A stretch of 64,000 nucleotides of DNA from JAAYCI01 sp964370295 (GCA_964370295.1 CAYJIR010000007.1:13461-77460); one strand, 5' to 3'; shown: positions 53,494 to 61,930, counted from the stretch's first letter. The notes: a model not told the origin generated them from the letters alone. A program made the numbers and translations.

Positions 53494-53656
53494 AGGTGGT
53501 GTCGACAGTAGTTGAATCGAGCATATTTTGAACAATTTTTTTGTTCTATGAGGCCTGAAAATTGCCGAACTCCTTGATGGAATTCAAGATTTTTTGGCCC
53601 CATAGGGCGGAAAAAGGGCCCAAATAGGCCGACTGAACACTATTGTCGACACCACC
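53494..53656. mobile_element. 163-bp element with terminal inverted repeats (MITE-like)
   Basis: The ends AGGTGGTGTCGACA (53494) and TGTCGACACCACCT (to 53656) are perfect 14-base inverted repeats, and similarity extends to 19 bases with one mismatch. The interior has no credible reading frame but has G/C-rich pieces such as TTGGCCCCATAGGGCGG. No clear target-site duplication is visible. It could be a non-autonomous derivative of an insertion sequence lying elsewhere. The rest of 53336-53693 shows nothing recognisable. Confidence 0.6.
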
Positions 53657-53693
53657 TAAAGCCATGCATAAAAGAACACAAAAAAGAATCAAT

Positions 53694-53963
53694 TTAGCAA
53701 GCATCATTTTCTAATTTTTTCTCTTGTATTTCTTGTTTTCCACGATTTCCGTTTAAAATAGTGCCAAATAAGCGAGCCATTAACGGAATATATGTGACGA
53801 CAAATAATATTCCCGCAATGGTTTTTGCTGTTTTTTTGTGTTCTTTCGGAACGTTACACCCTACTATCAAACCTAAGGACAATAGACAAATTTTCATAAT
53901 TGACAGTGTTTTCCATGTGCTTTGCTGCAAAAATAAATCAGAATAAGCTAATAATTTTTTCAT
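53694..53963 (-). CDS. Small two-helix membrane protein
   Basis: An 89-residue protein with two hydrophobic segments (SIMKICLLSLGLIVGC and TIAGILFVVTYIPLMARLF) linked by NVPKEHKKTAK, and a charged C-terminal tail. Similar short proteins in Clostridia are annotated loosely as permease of phosphate ABC transporter, without evidence. AAAAGGAG lies before the ATG at good spacing. A strong promoter on the same strand at 54253-54281 would give a leader of roughly 280 bases that includes repeat copy D and a start-stop mini-ORF. Function unknown. Confidence 0.75.
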   Translation of the reverse strand: MKKLLAYSDLFLQQSTWKTLSIMKICLLSLGLIVGCNVPKEHKKTAKTIAGILFVVTYIPLMARLFGTILNGNRGKQEIQEKKLENDAC

Positions 53964-54008
53964 AATTCTACTCCTTTTTTATATGGTTTTATGCGTTCTA
54001 TTTATTTC

Positions 54009-54158
54009 GTTTTCGCCTTTTTATTATGAGGGATGAAAACACAGCGGAAAGCATCAAGAGAGGCCCCATAAAAGTGTTGTTTTAAGCACTTTTATGACCA
54101 CCGCGATAGGTGGTGGGGCTGAATAAACTCTGCAGGGGTTTATTCAACAGGCATTAAC
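54009..54158 (+). repeat. Multi-hairpin intergenic repeat, copy D
   Basis: Plus-orientated copy: hairpin 2 (GTTTTCGCC...GGGATGAAAAC), the linker CACAGCGGAAAGCATCAAG, hairpin 3 (CATAAAAGTG...AGCACTTTTATG), a changed hairpin 4 (CCACC...GGTGG) and hairpin 5 (CTGAATAAAC...GTTTATTCA). It sits in the probable 5' leader of the small membrane protein on the other strand. Confidence 0.8.
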
Positions 54159-54189
54159 CAAAAAACCTCTTAGGTGTTATTATTAAATT

Positions 54190-54195
54190 TTACAT
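54190..54195 (-). other. Minimal start-stop ORF (AUG UAA) with a strong ribosome site
   Basis: On the minus strand AAAAAGGAG, six bases later ATG immediately followed by TAA. It lies about 60 bases inside the transcript expected from the promoter at 54253-54281. It may be a regulatory or ribosome-loading site, or the relic of a gene start displaced by repeat D. Confidence 0.4.
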
Positions 54196-54252
54196 AATAG
54201 TCTCCTTTTTAAAATAATTGCATTGTCAATATTTGGAATAATTAATAATAAA

Positions 54253-54281
54253 ATTATACTGCCGAAAACAAATTTAGTCAA
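54253..54281 (-). promoter_or_regulatory. Predicted promoter of the small membrane protein
   Basis: On the minus strand TTGACT (54281-54276), 17 bases, then a perfect TATAAT (54258-54253). Confidence 0.6.
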
Positions 54282-54458
54282 TTTATATGCAAAATAATTT
54301 TATTATTATGCTTGCGTCATCCGCAGGAAAATAGTTTTTTCTTTATCAGGACAGAATGCAATAAAATCTATATTGTACATAATTTTTGTTTATTTCGAAT
54401 AGGGTTACTAATATCTAACTGAATCACCATTATATATTCGTTTTTAAGATTTTACTTC

Positions 54459-54487
54459 TTGTTTTTTGGGGTTTTCTACAGTATAAT
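54459..54487 (+). promoter_or_regulatory. Predicted promoter of the dihydrolipoamide dehydrogenase gene
   Basis: TTGTTT at 54459-54464, 17 bases, then a perfect TATAAT at 54482-54487, 55 bases before the ATG. Confidence 0.6.
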
Positions 54488-54541
54488 AAATATGTATGTT
54501 TTCTTTTAATACTTATACAATATATAAAATGGGAGATTGCT

Positions 54542-55909
54542 ATGCAACTTTTTGACTTGATTGTTATCGGAGGAGGCCCCGCCGGTTATTTAGCTGCTGA
54601 ACGTGCCGCTGAAGGTGGTTTGAAAACAGCTTTGTTCGAAAAACGTGCTTTAGGCGGAGTGTGCCTTAACGAAGGGTGTATACCCTCCAAAGCTTTTTTA
54701 AACTCTGCTAAAATATTCCATTATGCTCAAAATGGGCAAAAATATGGTATACAGGCCGAAAATGTCACCATTGATCATGCCAAAGTGGTGAAAAGGAAAG
54801 ACAAAGTGGTGAAAATTTTGGTTTCCGGTGTCGGAAGTAAATTGAAACATCATGAAGTAAGCGTATTTTCTGAAACAGCTACTCTACTTGGTAAAGAGGG
54901 CGATCTATTTTTAGTGAAAGCCGGCGAAGAAAACTATCAGGCTAAGAAATTGCTTCTTTGCAGTGGCTCCACACCCATAGTCCCCCCCATTCCCGGTGTG
55001 AAAGAAGGAATTGACAATGGAACCGTCCTTACAAACCGAGAAATACTAAGCCTTACCGAGGCGCCCGCTTCTTTGGTTGTAATCGGTGGTGGGGTTATTG
55101 GGCTTGAAATGGCCAATTATTTTTGTGATATCGGTGTGGAAGTTTCGGTTGTGGAAATGCTGGATAAAATAGCCGGCCCTACGGATGTGGGTATAAGCGA
55201 AATTTTGCAAAAAAATCTAAAAAAACGTGGTGTTCAATTCCACTTGGGTTGCAAAGTGACAGCCGTAGAAGGCAACAATGTACAGTTTGAAAAAGAGGGC
55301 AATGTGCAAAGCATCCCTGCGGAAAAAATACTACTTTCCATTGGCAGACGCGCTGCCACAGAGGGCCTCAATTTAGATGCATTGGGTGTTGCTACCGAAC
55401 GTGGTGCTATTATCACAAACGAAAAAATGCACACAAATGTTAAAAATGTTTACGCCACCGGCGATGTGAATGGGAAGTCCATGTTGGCACACACAGCCTA
55501 TCGCGAAAGCGAAGTTGCGGTAAATGATATGCTTGGCATAGAGGATACTATGTGCTATAAAACAATCCCCTCTGTGATATACACAAATCCCGAAGTGGCC
55601 AATGTGGGCTATGGATTACAAGAGGCAAAAGATGCAGGGTTTGCAGCCGAAGAGCACAGCCTCCCCTTGCGTTATTCAGGGCGCTATCTTGCCGAAGTAG
55701 AAGGTGGGGACGGTATTTGTAAACTTGTGTACGACAAAGAGCGTCAAGTTCTTTTAGGTGTTCATATCATAGGTAGTTATGCCTCGGAAATGATTTATGG
55801 TGCCACCATGATGATAGAAAAAGAAATACCGATTGAAGAACTAAAAAAATTGGTATTCCCACACCCCACTGTGTGTGAAATAATTCGTGAAACTTTATTT
55901 GCATTATAA
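54542..55909 (+). CDS. lpdA: Dihydrolipoamide dehydrogenase
   Basis: A 455-residue FAD disulfide oxidoreductase. The FAD site is VIGGGPAGYLAAERAA, the redox-active disulfide is in GGVCLNEGCIPSKAF near residue 39, the NAD site is VIGGGVIGLEMANYF near 180, the second FAD motif is NVYATGDVNG near 304, and the C-terminal HPTVCEIIRE supplies the His-Glu pair (commonly HPTLSE). It oxidises lipoyl-bound dihydrolipoamide. There is no E2, glycine cleavage or lipoate gene nearby, so the complex it serves cannot be named. Confidence 0.93.
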   Translation: MQLFDLIVIGGGPAGYLAAERAAEGGLKTALFEKRALGGVCLNEGCIPSKAFLNSAKIFHYAQNGQKYGIQAENVTIDHAKVVKRKDKVVKILVSGVGSKLKHHEVSVFSETATLLGKEGDLFLVKAGEENYQAKKLLLCSGSTPIVPPIPGVKEGIDNGTVLTNREILSLTEAPASLVVIGGGVIGLEMANYFCDIGVEVSVVEMLDKIAGPTDVGISEILQKNLKKRGVQFHLGCKVTAVEGNNVQFEKEGNVQSIPAEKILLSIGRRAATEGLNLDALGVATERGAIITNEKMHTNVKNVYATGDVNGKSMLAHTAYRESEVAVNDMLGIEDTMCYKTIPSVIYTNPEVANVGYGLQEAKDAGFAAEEHSLPLRYSGRYLAEVEGGDGICKLVYDKERQVLLGVHIIGSYASEMIYGATMMIEKEIPIEELKKLVFPHPTVCEIIRETLFAL

Positions 55910-55985
55910 TATTAAAAAAACAATATTTTAATATTTACTTTTTATTTATGATTCGTATGAGTATCGTTGACGATAAGGAGACAGT

Positions 55986-57386
55986 ATGAAAGCCGACGTT
56001 GTAATTGTAGGGGCCGGGCCTGCCGGTATTTTCACCGCATTGGAAATGTTGCAAAACAATAGCAGTAAAAAGATAATTATGGTGGAAAAAGGCCGCCCCA
56101 TTGAAAAACGTTCTTGCCCTAAGGACAAAACCGGTGTGTGTGTGCAATGTAAACCATTTTGTCATATTACCACTGGCTTTTCCGGTGCGGGGGCGTTTTC
56201 AGATGGAAAACTTTCTCTTAGTTACGAGGTCGGTGGGGATTTTCCTAAATTAATTGGTGCCCAAAATGCGCAGGAATTAATTGATTATACGGATAAAATT
56301 TATTTGAATTTTGGTGCCAGCGAGCATGTGGAAGGGCTTGGCAATATAGAAAAAACAAAAGAAATACGCAAGCGTGCCATACAAGCAGGGCTTAAACTTG
56401 TGGATTGTCCCATCCGTCATTTAGGCACAGAAAAGGCCCAGGAACTTTATTTGGCCATAGAAAACCACTTGCGCAATCATGGTGTTGAATATATTTTCGG
56501 TTATGAATGTTCTAATTTACTACTGGAAAATTCCGTCTGTAAAGGCATCCAAATTCATCCTGCAGATAAACCCGATGATCTAACCACCCTTTATGCAGAC
56601 AACACTGTTATTGCCACAGGACGCAGAGGTGCCGATTGGCTTGAAAAAATGTGCGCCGAACACGACATTGCACATAAACCCGGCACCGTAGACATCGGTG
56701 TGCGTGTAGAAGTGCGCAACGAAGTTATGGATGATGTAAACAATGTTTTATACGAATCTAAACTGATTGGCTATCCAAAACCATTCAAAAATAAAGTGCG
56801 TACCTTTTGCCAAAACCCGGGTGGATTTGTTTCTCAAGAAAACTATGACAACGATTTAGCCGTGGTCAATGGTCATTCTTTTAAAGAATTAAAAAGTCAA
56901 AACACCAATTTGGCGATTTTATGTTCGCACAATTTCAGCCATCCTTTTAACCAACCAATCGCCTATGCGCAAAAAATAGGTGAATTAACCAATATGTTGG
57001 GTGATGGCCATATTTTGGTGCAACGCTATGGAGACATTTTAGACGGCAAGCGTACTTGGGCAAAAGAATTGGATTTTGCAAATGTTCGTCCCACTTTGAA
57101 AGATGCTGTTGCGGGAGATATCACCTCTGCACTTCCCTATCGCTCTATGGTAAATATCATCAATTTTATCAATGCTGTAGACCATGTGGTGCCAGGATTT
57201 GCCAGTGTAGAAACTTTGCTTTATTCACCGGAGCTTAAATTCTATTCAAACTGTGTAAAAATGGATGAACAATTAAACACTAGCATTGAGGGCCTTCACT
57301 GTTTGGGTGATTCCAGCGGTTGGACCAGGGGTCTTATGATGGCCTCTGCCATGGGTGTTTTAATGGGTCGAACATTGTCCACATAG
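55986..57386 (+). CDS. Uncharacterised FAD-dependent dehydrogenase (COG2509 type)
   Basis: A 466-residue flavoprotein. The N-terminal dinucleotide motif VVIVGAGPAGIFTALEML is followed by VEKGRPIEKR and CPKDKTGVCVQC near residue 40, then FSGAGAFSDGKLSLS near 63, and ends with LHCLGDSSGWTRGLMMASAMG. This combination marks the COG2509 family of predicted FAD dehydrogenases, whose substrate is unknown. Cysteines in the CVQC segment may bind metal or take part in redox. AAGGAG precedes the ATG. It may be co-transcribed with lpdA, 76 bases upstream. Confidence 0.85.
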   Translation: MKADVVIVGAGPAGIFTALEMLQNNSSKKIIMVEKGRPIEKRSCPKDKTGVCVQCKPFCHITTGFSGAGAFSDGKLSLSYEVGGDFPKLIGAQNAQELIDYTDKIYLNFGASEHVEGLGNIEKTKEIRKRAIQAGLKLVDCPIRHLGTEKAQELYLAIENHLRNHGVEYIFGYECSNLLLENSVCKGIQIHPADKPDDLTTLYADNTVIATGRRGADWLEKMCAEHDIAHKPGTVDIGVRVEVRNEVMDDVNNVLYESKLIGYPKPFKNKVRTFCQNPGGFVSQENYDNDLAVVNGHSFKELKSQNTNLAILCSHNFSHPFNQPIAYAQKIGELTNMLGDGHILVQRYGDILDGKRTWAKELDFANVRPTLKDAVAGDITSALPYRSMVNIINFINAVDHVVPGFASVETLLYSPELKFYSNCVKMDEQLNTSIEGLHCLGDSSGWTRGLMMASAMGVLMGRTLST

Positions 57387-57444
57387 CTTGTTCCAACATC
57401 AAATCGATACAATTTCTAAAAAAACTATATGGCACAAGTTTTTC

Positions 57445-57474
57445 TTGCTTTATTTACGTACTTTGTGCTATAAT
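57445..57474 (+). promoter_or_regulatory. Predicted promoter of rpsB-tsf
   Basis: TTGCTT at 57445-57450, 18 bases, then a perfect TATAAT at 57469-57474, about 100 bases before rpsB. Two GGAGG sites (57545 and 57564) lie in the leader; the second serves rpsB. Confidence 0.6.
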
Positions 57475-57576
57475 ATTATGGCAATACACACGCATTGCAT
57501 ATTTTTCCTTGTGCCCTTTTAGGGGTGGAAAAACGAAACAATGCGGAGGTAAAAACAAATTTTGGAGGTAAGAACT

Positions 57577-58323
57577 ATGGCAGTCGTATCTATGAAGCAA
57601 TTGCTCGAAGCCGGTGTGCATTTTGGCCACCAAACCAGAAGATGGAACCCGAAAATGTCGAAATACATTTTCACAGAACGAAACGGTATCTACATTGTAG
57701 ATTTGCAAAAAACCGTTCGTAAAATGGACGAAGCCTATAACTTTGTGCGTGATATTTCCGTTGAAGGAAAAGACCTTTTGTTTGTAGGTACCAAAAAACA
57801 GGCACAAGAGTCTATTCGTGAAGAAGCCACACGTTGTGGAATGCCTTTTGTAAATGCCCGTTGGTTGGGCGGTATGCTAACCAACTTCCGCACCATTCGT
57901 CGTCGTATCGACCGCATGGAGCAACTTAAAAAAATGCGTGATGACGGCACTTTTGAAATGCTTCCCAAAAAAGAAGTTATCAAGTTGGAACTGGAAATTG
58001 AAAAACTCGAAAAATTCTTGGGCGGTGTTAAAGGCATGAACAGCCTACCTGGTGCCCTGTTTGTGGTAGACCCACGCAAAGAACATATTGCTGTTTCGGA
58101 AGCGCGCAAGTTGCACATTCCCATTGTAGCCATTGTAGACACCAACTGCGACCCCGACGAAATTGATTATGTTATTCCCGGTAACGACGATGCCATCCGT
58201 GCTGTTCGTTTGATTTCCAGCGCCATGGCCAATGCCATTTTAGAAGGCCGTCAAGGCGAGCAAATGGAAGAGACCGAAGATGCACAAGCTGAGGGCAATG
58301 TGGAAGAAAGCGCCGGAGCTTAA
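57577..58323 (+). CDS. rpsB: 30S ribosomal protein S2
   Basis: A 248-residue ribosomal protein of normal length. VVSMKQLLEAGVHFGHQTRR, the segment RWLGGMLTNFRTIRRRI near 95, and VDTNCDPDEIDYVIPGNDDA near 190 (given in part) are S2 landmarks. The C-terminus is acidic (EQMEETEDAQAEGNVEESAGA). I start at MAVVSMKQ with GGAGG eight bases upstream; an upstream alternative start adds five residues without a site. It precedes tsf, the universal bacterial order. Confidence 0.97.
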   Translation: MAVVSMKQLLEAGVHFGHQTRRWNPKMSKYIFTERNGIYIVDLQKTVRKMDEAYNFVRDISVEGKDLLFVGTKKQAQESIREEATRCGMPFVNARWLGGMLTNFRTIRRRIDRMEQLKKMRDDGTFEMLPKKEVIKLELEIEKLEKFLGGVKGMNSLPGALFVVDPRKEHIAVSEARKLHIPIVAIVDTNCDPDEIDYVIPGNDDAIRAVRLISSAMANAILEGRQGEQMEETEDAQAEGNVEESAGA

Positions 58324-58336
58324 GAAATCGCAATGC

Positions 58337-58376
58337 ATCCTGCCCTTTTGCCTTGCGCGAAACGGCAGGATTTTTA
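58337..58376 (+). terminator. Attenuator-like hairpin between rpsB and tsf
   Basis: ATCCTGCC (58337-58344) and GGCAGGAT (58364-58371) arms followed by five T residues. A partial terminator here would set the ratio of S2 to EF-Ts. Confidence 0.6.
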
Positions 58377-58414
58377 TAAGAAAAAACTAATGAGATAGAA
58401 ATGAGGATATTTTT

Positions 58415-59323
58415 ATGGCGTTTACAGCACAAGACGTAAAAGCCCTGCGTGAGCGCACGGGTTGTGGCATGATGGATTGTAAAAAAGTGTTGGCAGAAGC
58501 CGACGGTGATATGGAAAAAGCGGTAGAACTATTGCGCGAAAAAGGCCTTGCTGCTGCCACTAAAAAAGCCGGACGTATTGCCTCGGAAGGTATGGTGTAT
58601 GCCCTATCTGATTTGGACGGTAATTGCGGTGTTGTATTAGAAGTGAACAGCGAAACCGATTTTGTTGCCAAGAACGAAGGCTTCCGCACTTTTGTACACG
58701 ATTTGTCTGATATCATTTTAAAACACAACCCCAATGATGTGGACGCACTTATGGAGCTTAAAATGGGCGCGGGCACTGTGGCCGATGAATTGCGTGAGAA
58801 AATTTTAGTGATTGGCGAAAACCTAAAAATTCGTCGTTTCACACGCTTTCATGGAAAAAACTGCGCTTATGTGCATGGTGGCGGTACCCATGGTGTGTTG
58901 GTGCAGTTTGAAGCCAGCGACGATATCGTGAAAAAGCCTGAATTTTCCGCTTTTGGTAAAGATATTGCCATGCATATTGCAGCCGAAAACCCCAGCTATC
59001 TGTCTAGTGAAGATGTTCCGGCTGAAATCCTGGATAAAGAAAAAGAAATCTTGAAAGCACAGGCCTTAAATGAAGGCAAACCCGAGGCCATTGCCGATAA
59101 AATGGTGGCCGGTCGTGTGAAAAAATATTATGAGCAAAATTGTCTTTTATGCCAAAAATTTGTCAAAGACAATGACATCACCATTGCCCAATATGTAGAA
59201 AATACCGCAAAAGAATTGGGTGGCGATATTAAGATTTTGGCTTTTGCTCGTTTTGAAAAAGGCGAAGGGCTTGAAAAACGCAGCGACGATTTTGCCGCTG
59301 AAGTGGCAGGCATGGTAAAATAG
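58415..59323 (+). CDS. tsf: Translation elongation factor Ts
   Basis: A 302-residue guanine-nucleotide exchange factor for EF-Tu, of usual length. The N-terminal UBA-like domain has VKALRERTGCGMMDCKKVL, followed by EGMVYALSD and the core signature VLEVNSETDFVAKNEGF near residue 70. The C-terminal QNCLLCQKFVKD and ITIAQYV segments complete the dimerisation and core domains. It lies 91 bases after rpsB behind a possible attenuator and is followed by a strong terminator. Confidence 0.97.
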   Translation: MAFTAQDVKALRERTGCGMMDCKKVLAEADGDMEKAVELLREKGLAAATKKAGRIASEGMVYALSDLDGNCGVVLEVNSETDFVAKNEGFRTFVHDLSDIILKHNPNDVDALMELKMGAGTVADELREKILVIGENLKIRRFTRFHGKNCAYVHGGGTHGVLVQFEASDDIVKKPEFSAFGKDIAMHIAAENPSYLSSEDVPAEILDKEKEILKAQALNEGKPEAIADKMVAGRVKKYYEQNCLLCQKFVKDNDITIAQYVENTAKELGGDIKILAFARFEKGEGLEKRSDDFAAEVAGMVK

Positions 59324-59344
59324 CCTCCCCTTTTTTAGTTTTAA

Positions 59345-59397
59345 AAACAACCTACTTAACAGCCTATTTTGTGTTGTTAGTAGGTTGTTTTATTTTT
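59345..59397 (+). terminator. Terminator of rpsB-tsf
   Basis: AAACAACCTACT (59345-59356) and AGTAGGTTGTTT (59379-59390) arms, inner TAACA/TGTTA pairing, and a T-rich tail. Confidence 0.85.
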
Positions 59398-59420
59398 TCT
59401 ATTTAATTTTATTTTAAATC

Positions 59421-59465
59421 ATGCTTGATGAATAAACCCCTGCGGTTCATTCAGTAGGTATTAAA
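59421..59465 (+). repeat. Multi-hairpin repeat, fragment E (hairpin 5 only)
   Basis: GATGAATAAACCCCTGCGG followed by TTCATTCAGTAGGTATTAAA matches hairpin 5 and the tail of the family; the other hairpins are missing. The rest of 59398-59595 is A/T-rich with no gene. Confidence 0.6.
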
Positions 59466-59595
59466 TATAATGTCGAAAATATAAGTGCCGGATTTTAAAA
59501 AAAAATAAAAAACTCGACATTTTTTTCGAATAAAAATGATGATTTAAAATTTATACATGTCAGTTTTAATTTGGAAAGTGGGCAATAAAATACTT

Positions 59596-59624
59596 TTGCA
59601 TTTTCATCTTATATATGATAAAGT
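59596..59624 (+). promoter_or_regulatory. Predicted promoter of the YerC-like gene
   Basis: TTGCAT at 59596-59601, 17 bases, then TAAAGT at 59619-59624, 38 bases before the ATG. Confidence 0.45.
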
Positions 59625-59661
59625 ATAAAAGTAAAGATAAATTTTTTTTAGGAGGAACAGT

Positions 59662-59952
59662 ATGGCCTGCAGTAATAGCCCCGATTTAGATAAACTTTTT
59701 AATTCTATTTTAAGTTTAAACAACCTAGAAGAATGTTATCAATTTTTTGAAGATATTTGCACCATGAAAGAACTGAACGATATGGTGCAAAGACTAAAAG
59801 TGGCTCAAATGCTTATGGATGGAAACACATACGAACAAATTGTGGGAAAAGTAGAAATAAGCTCTGCCACCATAAGCCGGATCAATCGCTGTATACAATA
59901 TGGCAGCGGTGGCTATCGCACCGTGCTGGAACGCCTTGAAAAGAATGGATAA
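59662..59952 (+). CDS. YerC/YecD family TrpR-related regulator
   Basis: A 96-residue helical DNA-binding protein. FFEDICTMKELNDMVQRLK and VAQMLMDGNTYEQI lead into the helix-turn-helix segment VEISSATISRINRCIQYGSG and a GYRTVLERL tail, the TrpR-like arrangement of the YerC/YecD family. The effector of this family is unknown; it is not known to bind tryptophan. AGGAGG precedes the ATG. It is monocistronic, flanked by a repeat fragment and a bidirectional terminator. Confidence 0.9.
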   Translation: MACSNSPDLDKLFNSILSLNNLEECYQFFEDICTMKELNDMVQRLKVAQMLMDGNTYEQIVGKVEISSATISRINRCIQYGSGGYRTVLERLEKNG

Positions 59953-59990
59953 TTTTTTTAATATTGAATATATCCACTATAATAAATGAA

Positions 59991-60038
59991 TAAAACTCCT
60001 CTTTAGTACGGCTTACACGTAGATAAAGAGGAGTTTTA
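59991..60038. terminator. Bidirectional terminator
   Basis: Perfect 15-base arms TAAAACTCCTCTTTA (59991) and TAAAGAGGAGTTTTA (to 60038), with T-rich flanks on both strands, between the convergent YerC-like and ABC permease genes. Confidence 0.85.
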
Positions 60039-60041
60039 TGA

Positions 60042-60647
60042 TTAAAATTCTTTTTTTCGATATAAATGCAAGGACACTAAAATAGATAAAAGAAATGCAA
60101 TGGGAAGAGCCACTGGTATGAAATATAGAAGCATGGGAATTACGGGTTCGATAGAAAAAGATATCTCCATTAAACGCAGCACCTGTGGTACCATATAAAA
60201 GAGCAAAAATACAATTAAAATGATATATCTGGATTTATCTACGCCCCATCTTAACCACAACGGTATAAATATGCACAGAAGAAGAAAACTGCTAGAAAGA
60301 GCCACACTTTCCTGCACAATTTGTTGGAAACTTGCTTTTTGCACCAAAAATATGCCGGCTAAAACCAATCCGGAGATTAGATAAAAAAACAATACTAAAA
60401 TATATTTAGAAAAAACCAAATGGCGCCTAGATAATGGCATGGTAAGCGCAAAACTTGCATATTTTGTGTTTTCATCACAGCTAACACTAGATGCAATAAG
60501 AAAATAGGGCAGAAATGCAACCACAACAGATAATACATCCATACTTTGAGCCCAAAGGCTCCAAATAACAAAAAATACAAAAAATATTAAAATATTTTTT
60601 AGCCGACTTTTAATATTATATAAATCTTTTATTACAAGCCCTATCAT
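60042..60647 (-). CDS. ABC-2 type transporter permease
   Basis: A 201-residue membrane protein with six hydrophobic helices (for example IFFVFFVIWSLWAQSMDVL and LVFSKYILVLFFYLISGLVL) and a CDENTKYASFALTMPLSRRHL segment typical of ABC-2 permeases. It overlaps the ATPase gene by 4 bases (ATGA) and ends beside the bidirectional terminator. The GntR-ATPase-permease order is that of YtrA-type systems, often induced by cell-wall stress or antimicrobial peptides; the substrate is unknown. Confidence 0.85.
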   Translation of the reverse strand: MIGLVIKDLYNIKSRLKNILIFFVFFVIWSLWAQSMDVLSVVVAFLPYFLIASSVSCDENTKYASFALTMPLSRRHLVFSKYILVLFFYLISGLVLAGIFLVQKASFQQIVQESVALSSSFLLLCIFIPLWLRWGVDKSRYIILIVFLLFYMVPQVLRLMEISFSIEPVIPMLLYFIPVALPIAFLLSILVSLHLYRKKEF

Positions 60648-61495
60648 GAAGACCTCCCATCTTTTGTTAGAAAAATCATTATATTTTCTAATGTGGTATT
60701 CTCGGGATTTAATCTACTTGGAATTTCTTTGCGCAAAACAAGTGCTTCTTGCCCAAAAGCATGGCTTCTAACCGCAATAATCTTTTTGGAATCTAAAGAA
60801 TCTAACACTTCTTTTGTGCAATGTATAAGCGCATATTTTTGCAATAAATCATTTTTTTCTTCAGAAAAAACAAGTTTTCCTTTGTGGATAAGTGCAATAT
60901 AATCACATATTTTTTCAAGGTCACTTAAAATATGGGAAGAAATTAAAATGCTATTTTGTTCGTTTTGGATAAACTCCATACAAATATCTAAAAGATCTTC
61001 TCTGGAAGCCGGATCAAGCCCGGCGGCAGGCTCATCTAAAATCAACAATTGGCTGTCGTGAGACAAAGCCACTGCCAATGATAATTTCATTTTCATTCCT
61101 TTAGAAAATTCTTTTGTGCATTTATCTAAGGGTAAAGAAAATCGATTTAAATAGGAAAAAAACTTTGCACTATCCCAAGTTTTAAAGCTATGTTTCATCA
61201 CATGATTTACAGCTTTTGAGGTTAAATGGTCTGCAAAATTCACTTCATCCATCACCACTCCGATATGCTCTTTTACATTTGGATTTTCATTTAGAGAATC
61301 TAGGCCCAATATTTTAATTTCCCCACAATCCCTATCTATTAAATTTAAAATAAGGCGTATAAAAGTGCTTTTTCCGGCTCCGTTTTCTCCAATAAGCCCC
61401 ATAATACAACCTTTTGGAAGTTTTAAACTGATATTATCCAGAAAAAAATTCGCATAATGACGACAAAGTTGATTTACTTCTAATATATTTTCCAT
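60644..61495 (-). CDS. ABC transporter ATP-binding protein (YtrB/BcrA-like)
   Basis: A 283-residue ATPase. Walker A is GLIGENGAGKSTFIRLIL near residue 34, the signature is EFSKGMKMKLSLAVAL near 130 (SKGMK in place of SGGQQ, usual in this subfamily), and Walker B is LLILDEPAAGLDPASR near 151. A 60-residue C-terminal extension follows, as in drug-export ATPases. GGAGG lies before the ATG, 2 bases after the GntR gene stop, and the gene is coupled to the permease. Confidence 0.92.
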   Translation of the reverse strand: MENILEVNQLCRHYANFFLDNISLKLPKGCIMGLIGENGAGKSTFIRLILNLIDRDCGEIKILGLDSLNENPNVKEHIGVVMDEVNFADHLTSKAVNHVMKHSFKTWDSAKFFSYLNRFSLPLDKCTKEFSKGMKMKLSLAVALSHDSQLLILDEPAAGLDPASREDLLDICMEFIQNEQNSILISSHILSDLEKICDYIALIHKGKLVFSEEKNDLLQKYALIHCTKEVLDSLDSKKIIAVRSHAFGQEALVLRKEIPSRLNPENTTLENIMIFLTKDGRSS

Positions 61496-61497
61496 GC

Positions 61498-61878
61498 CTA
61501 TCCCTCCTCATGCAAAGTGTCCATGATTTCTTGCAATTCCTTATAGGGAATATCCCATAAAAGAGAAATTTCTATAGCCTCTGCCAGCAAGGTTTCTATT
61601 TTTTTTATATTTTCTTCCCTTTGCAATTGCAGGTTTTTTTTCGCTACAAAACTTCCCTTCCCAATCACAGTCACAATGTACCCATTACGCTCTAATTCCT
61701 CATAAGCCCGCTTGGTTGTGATAACACTGATACGCAGTTCCTTCGCCAACATACGCATAGAAGGCAAGGCCTCCCCTTCTTTTAATTCATCTTTTAATAT
61801 TTGTGTTTTTATTTGCCGGTAAATTTGTTCGTATATGGGGCTATTGGTTGTATTGGTAATTATAATTTCTATTTGCAT
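61498..61878 (-). CDS. GntR family regulator (YtrA subfamily)
   Basis: A 126-residue repressor. The winged helix-turn-helix runs from PIYEQIYRQIKTQILKDEL to LPSMRMLAKELRISVITTKR and AYEELERNGYIVTVIGKGSFV, the GntR signature; a short helical C-terminal tail without a ligand-binding domain marks the YtrA group. The start MQIEIIITN has AGAGGTG six bases upstream. It should repress its own operon through the palindrome at 61884-61930, which covers the promoter and ribosome site. Confidence 0.92.
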   Translation of the reverse strand: MQIEIIITNTTNSPIYEQIYRQIKTQILKDELKEGEALPSMRMLAKELRISVITTKRAYEELERNGYIVTVIGKGSFVAKKNLQLQREENIKKIETLLAEAIEISLLWDIPYKELQEIMDTLHEEG

Positions 61879-61883
61879 GGCAA

Positions 61884-61930
61884 ACACCTCTTATATTGTA
61901 TATATCTAGTATACACAATATAAGAGGTGT
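61884..61930. promoter_or_regulatory. 47-bp near-perfect palindrome, likely GntR operator
   Basis: Arms of 21 bases (ACACCTCTTATATTGTATATA and its complement TATACACAATATAAGAGGTGT, given here in part as left and right arms) flank TCTAG, with one mismatched pair. It lies between the GntR gene and its -35 box, overlapping the -10 box and the ribosome-binding site. Confidence 0.75.

Noticed and set aside
53298..53531. A 77-residue plus-strand frame after hydA
   Set aside because: It begins inside the operon terminator and runs into the inverted-repeat element; composition and lack of a ribosome site argue against a gene.
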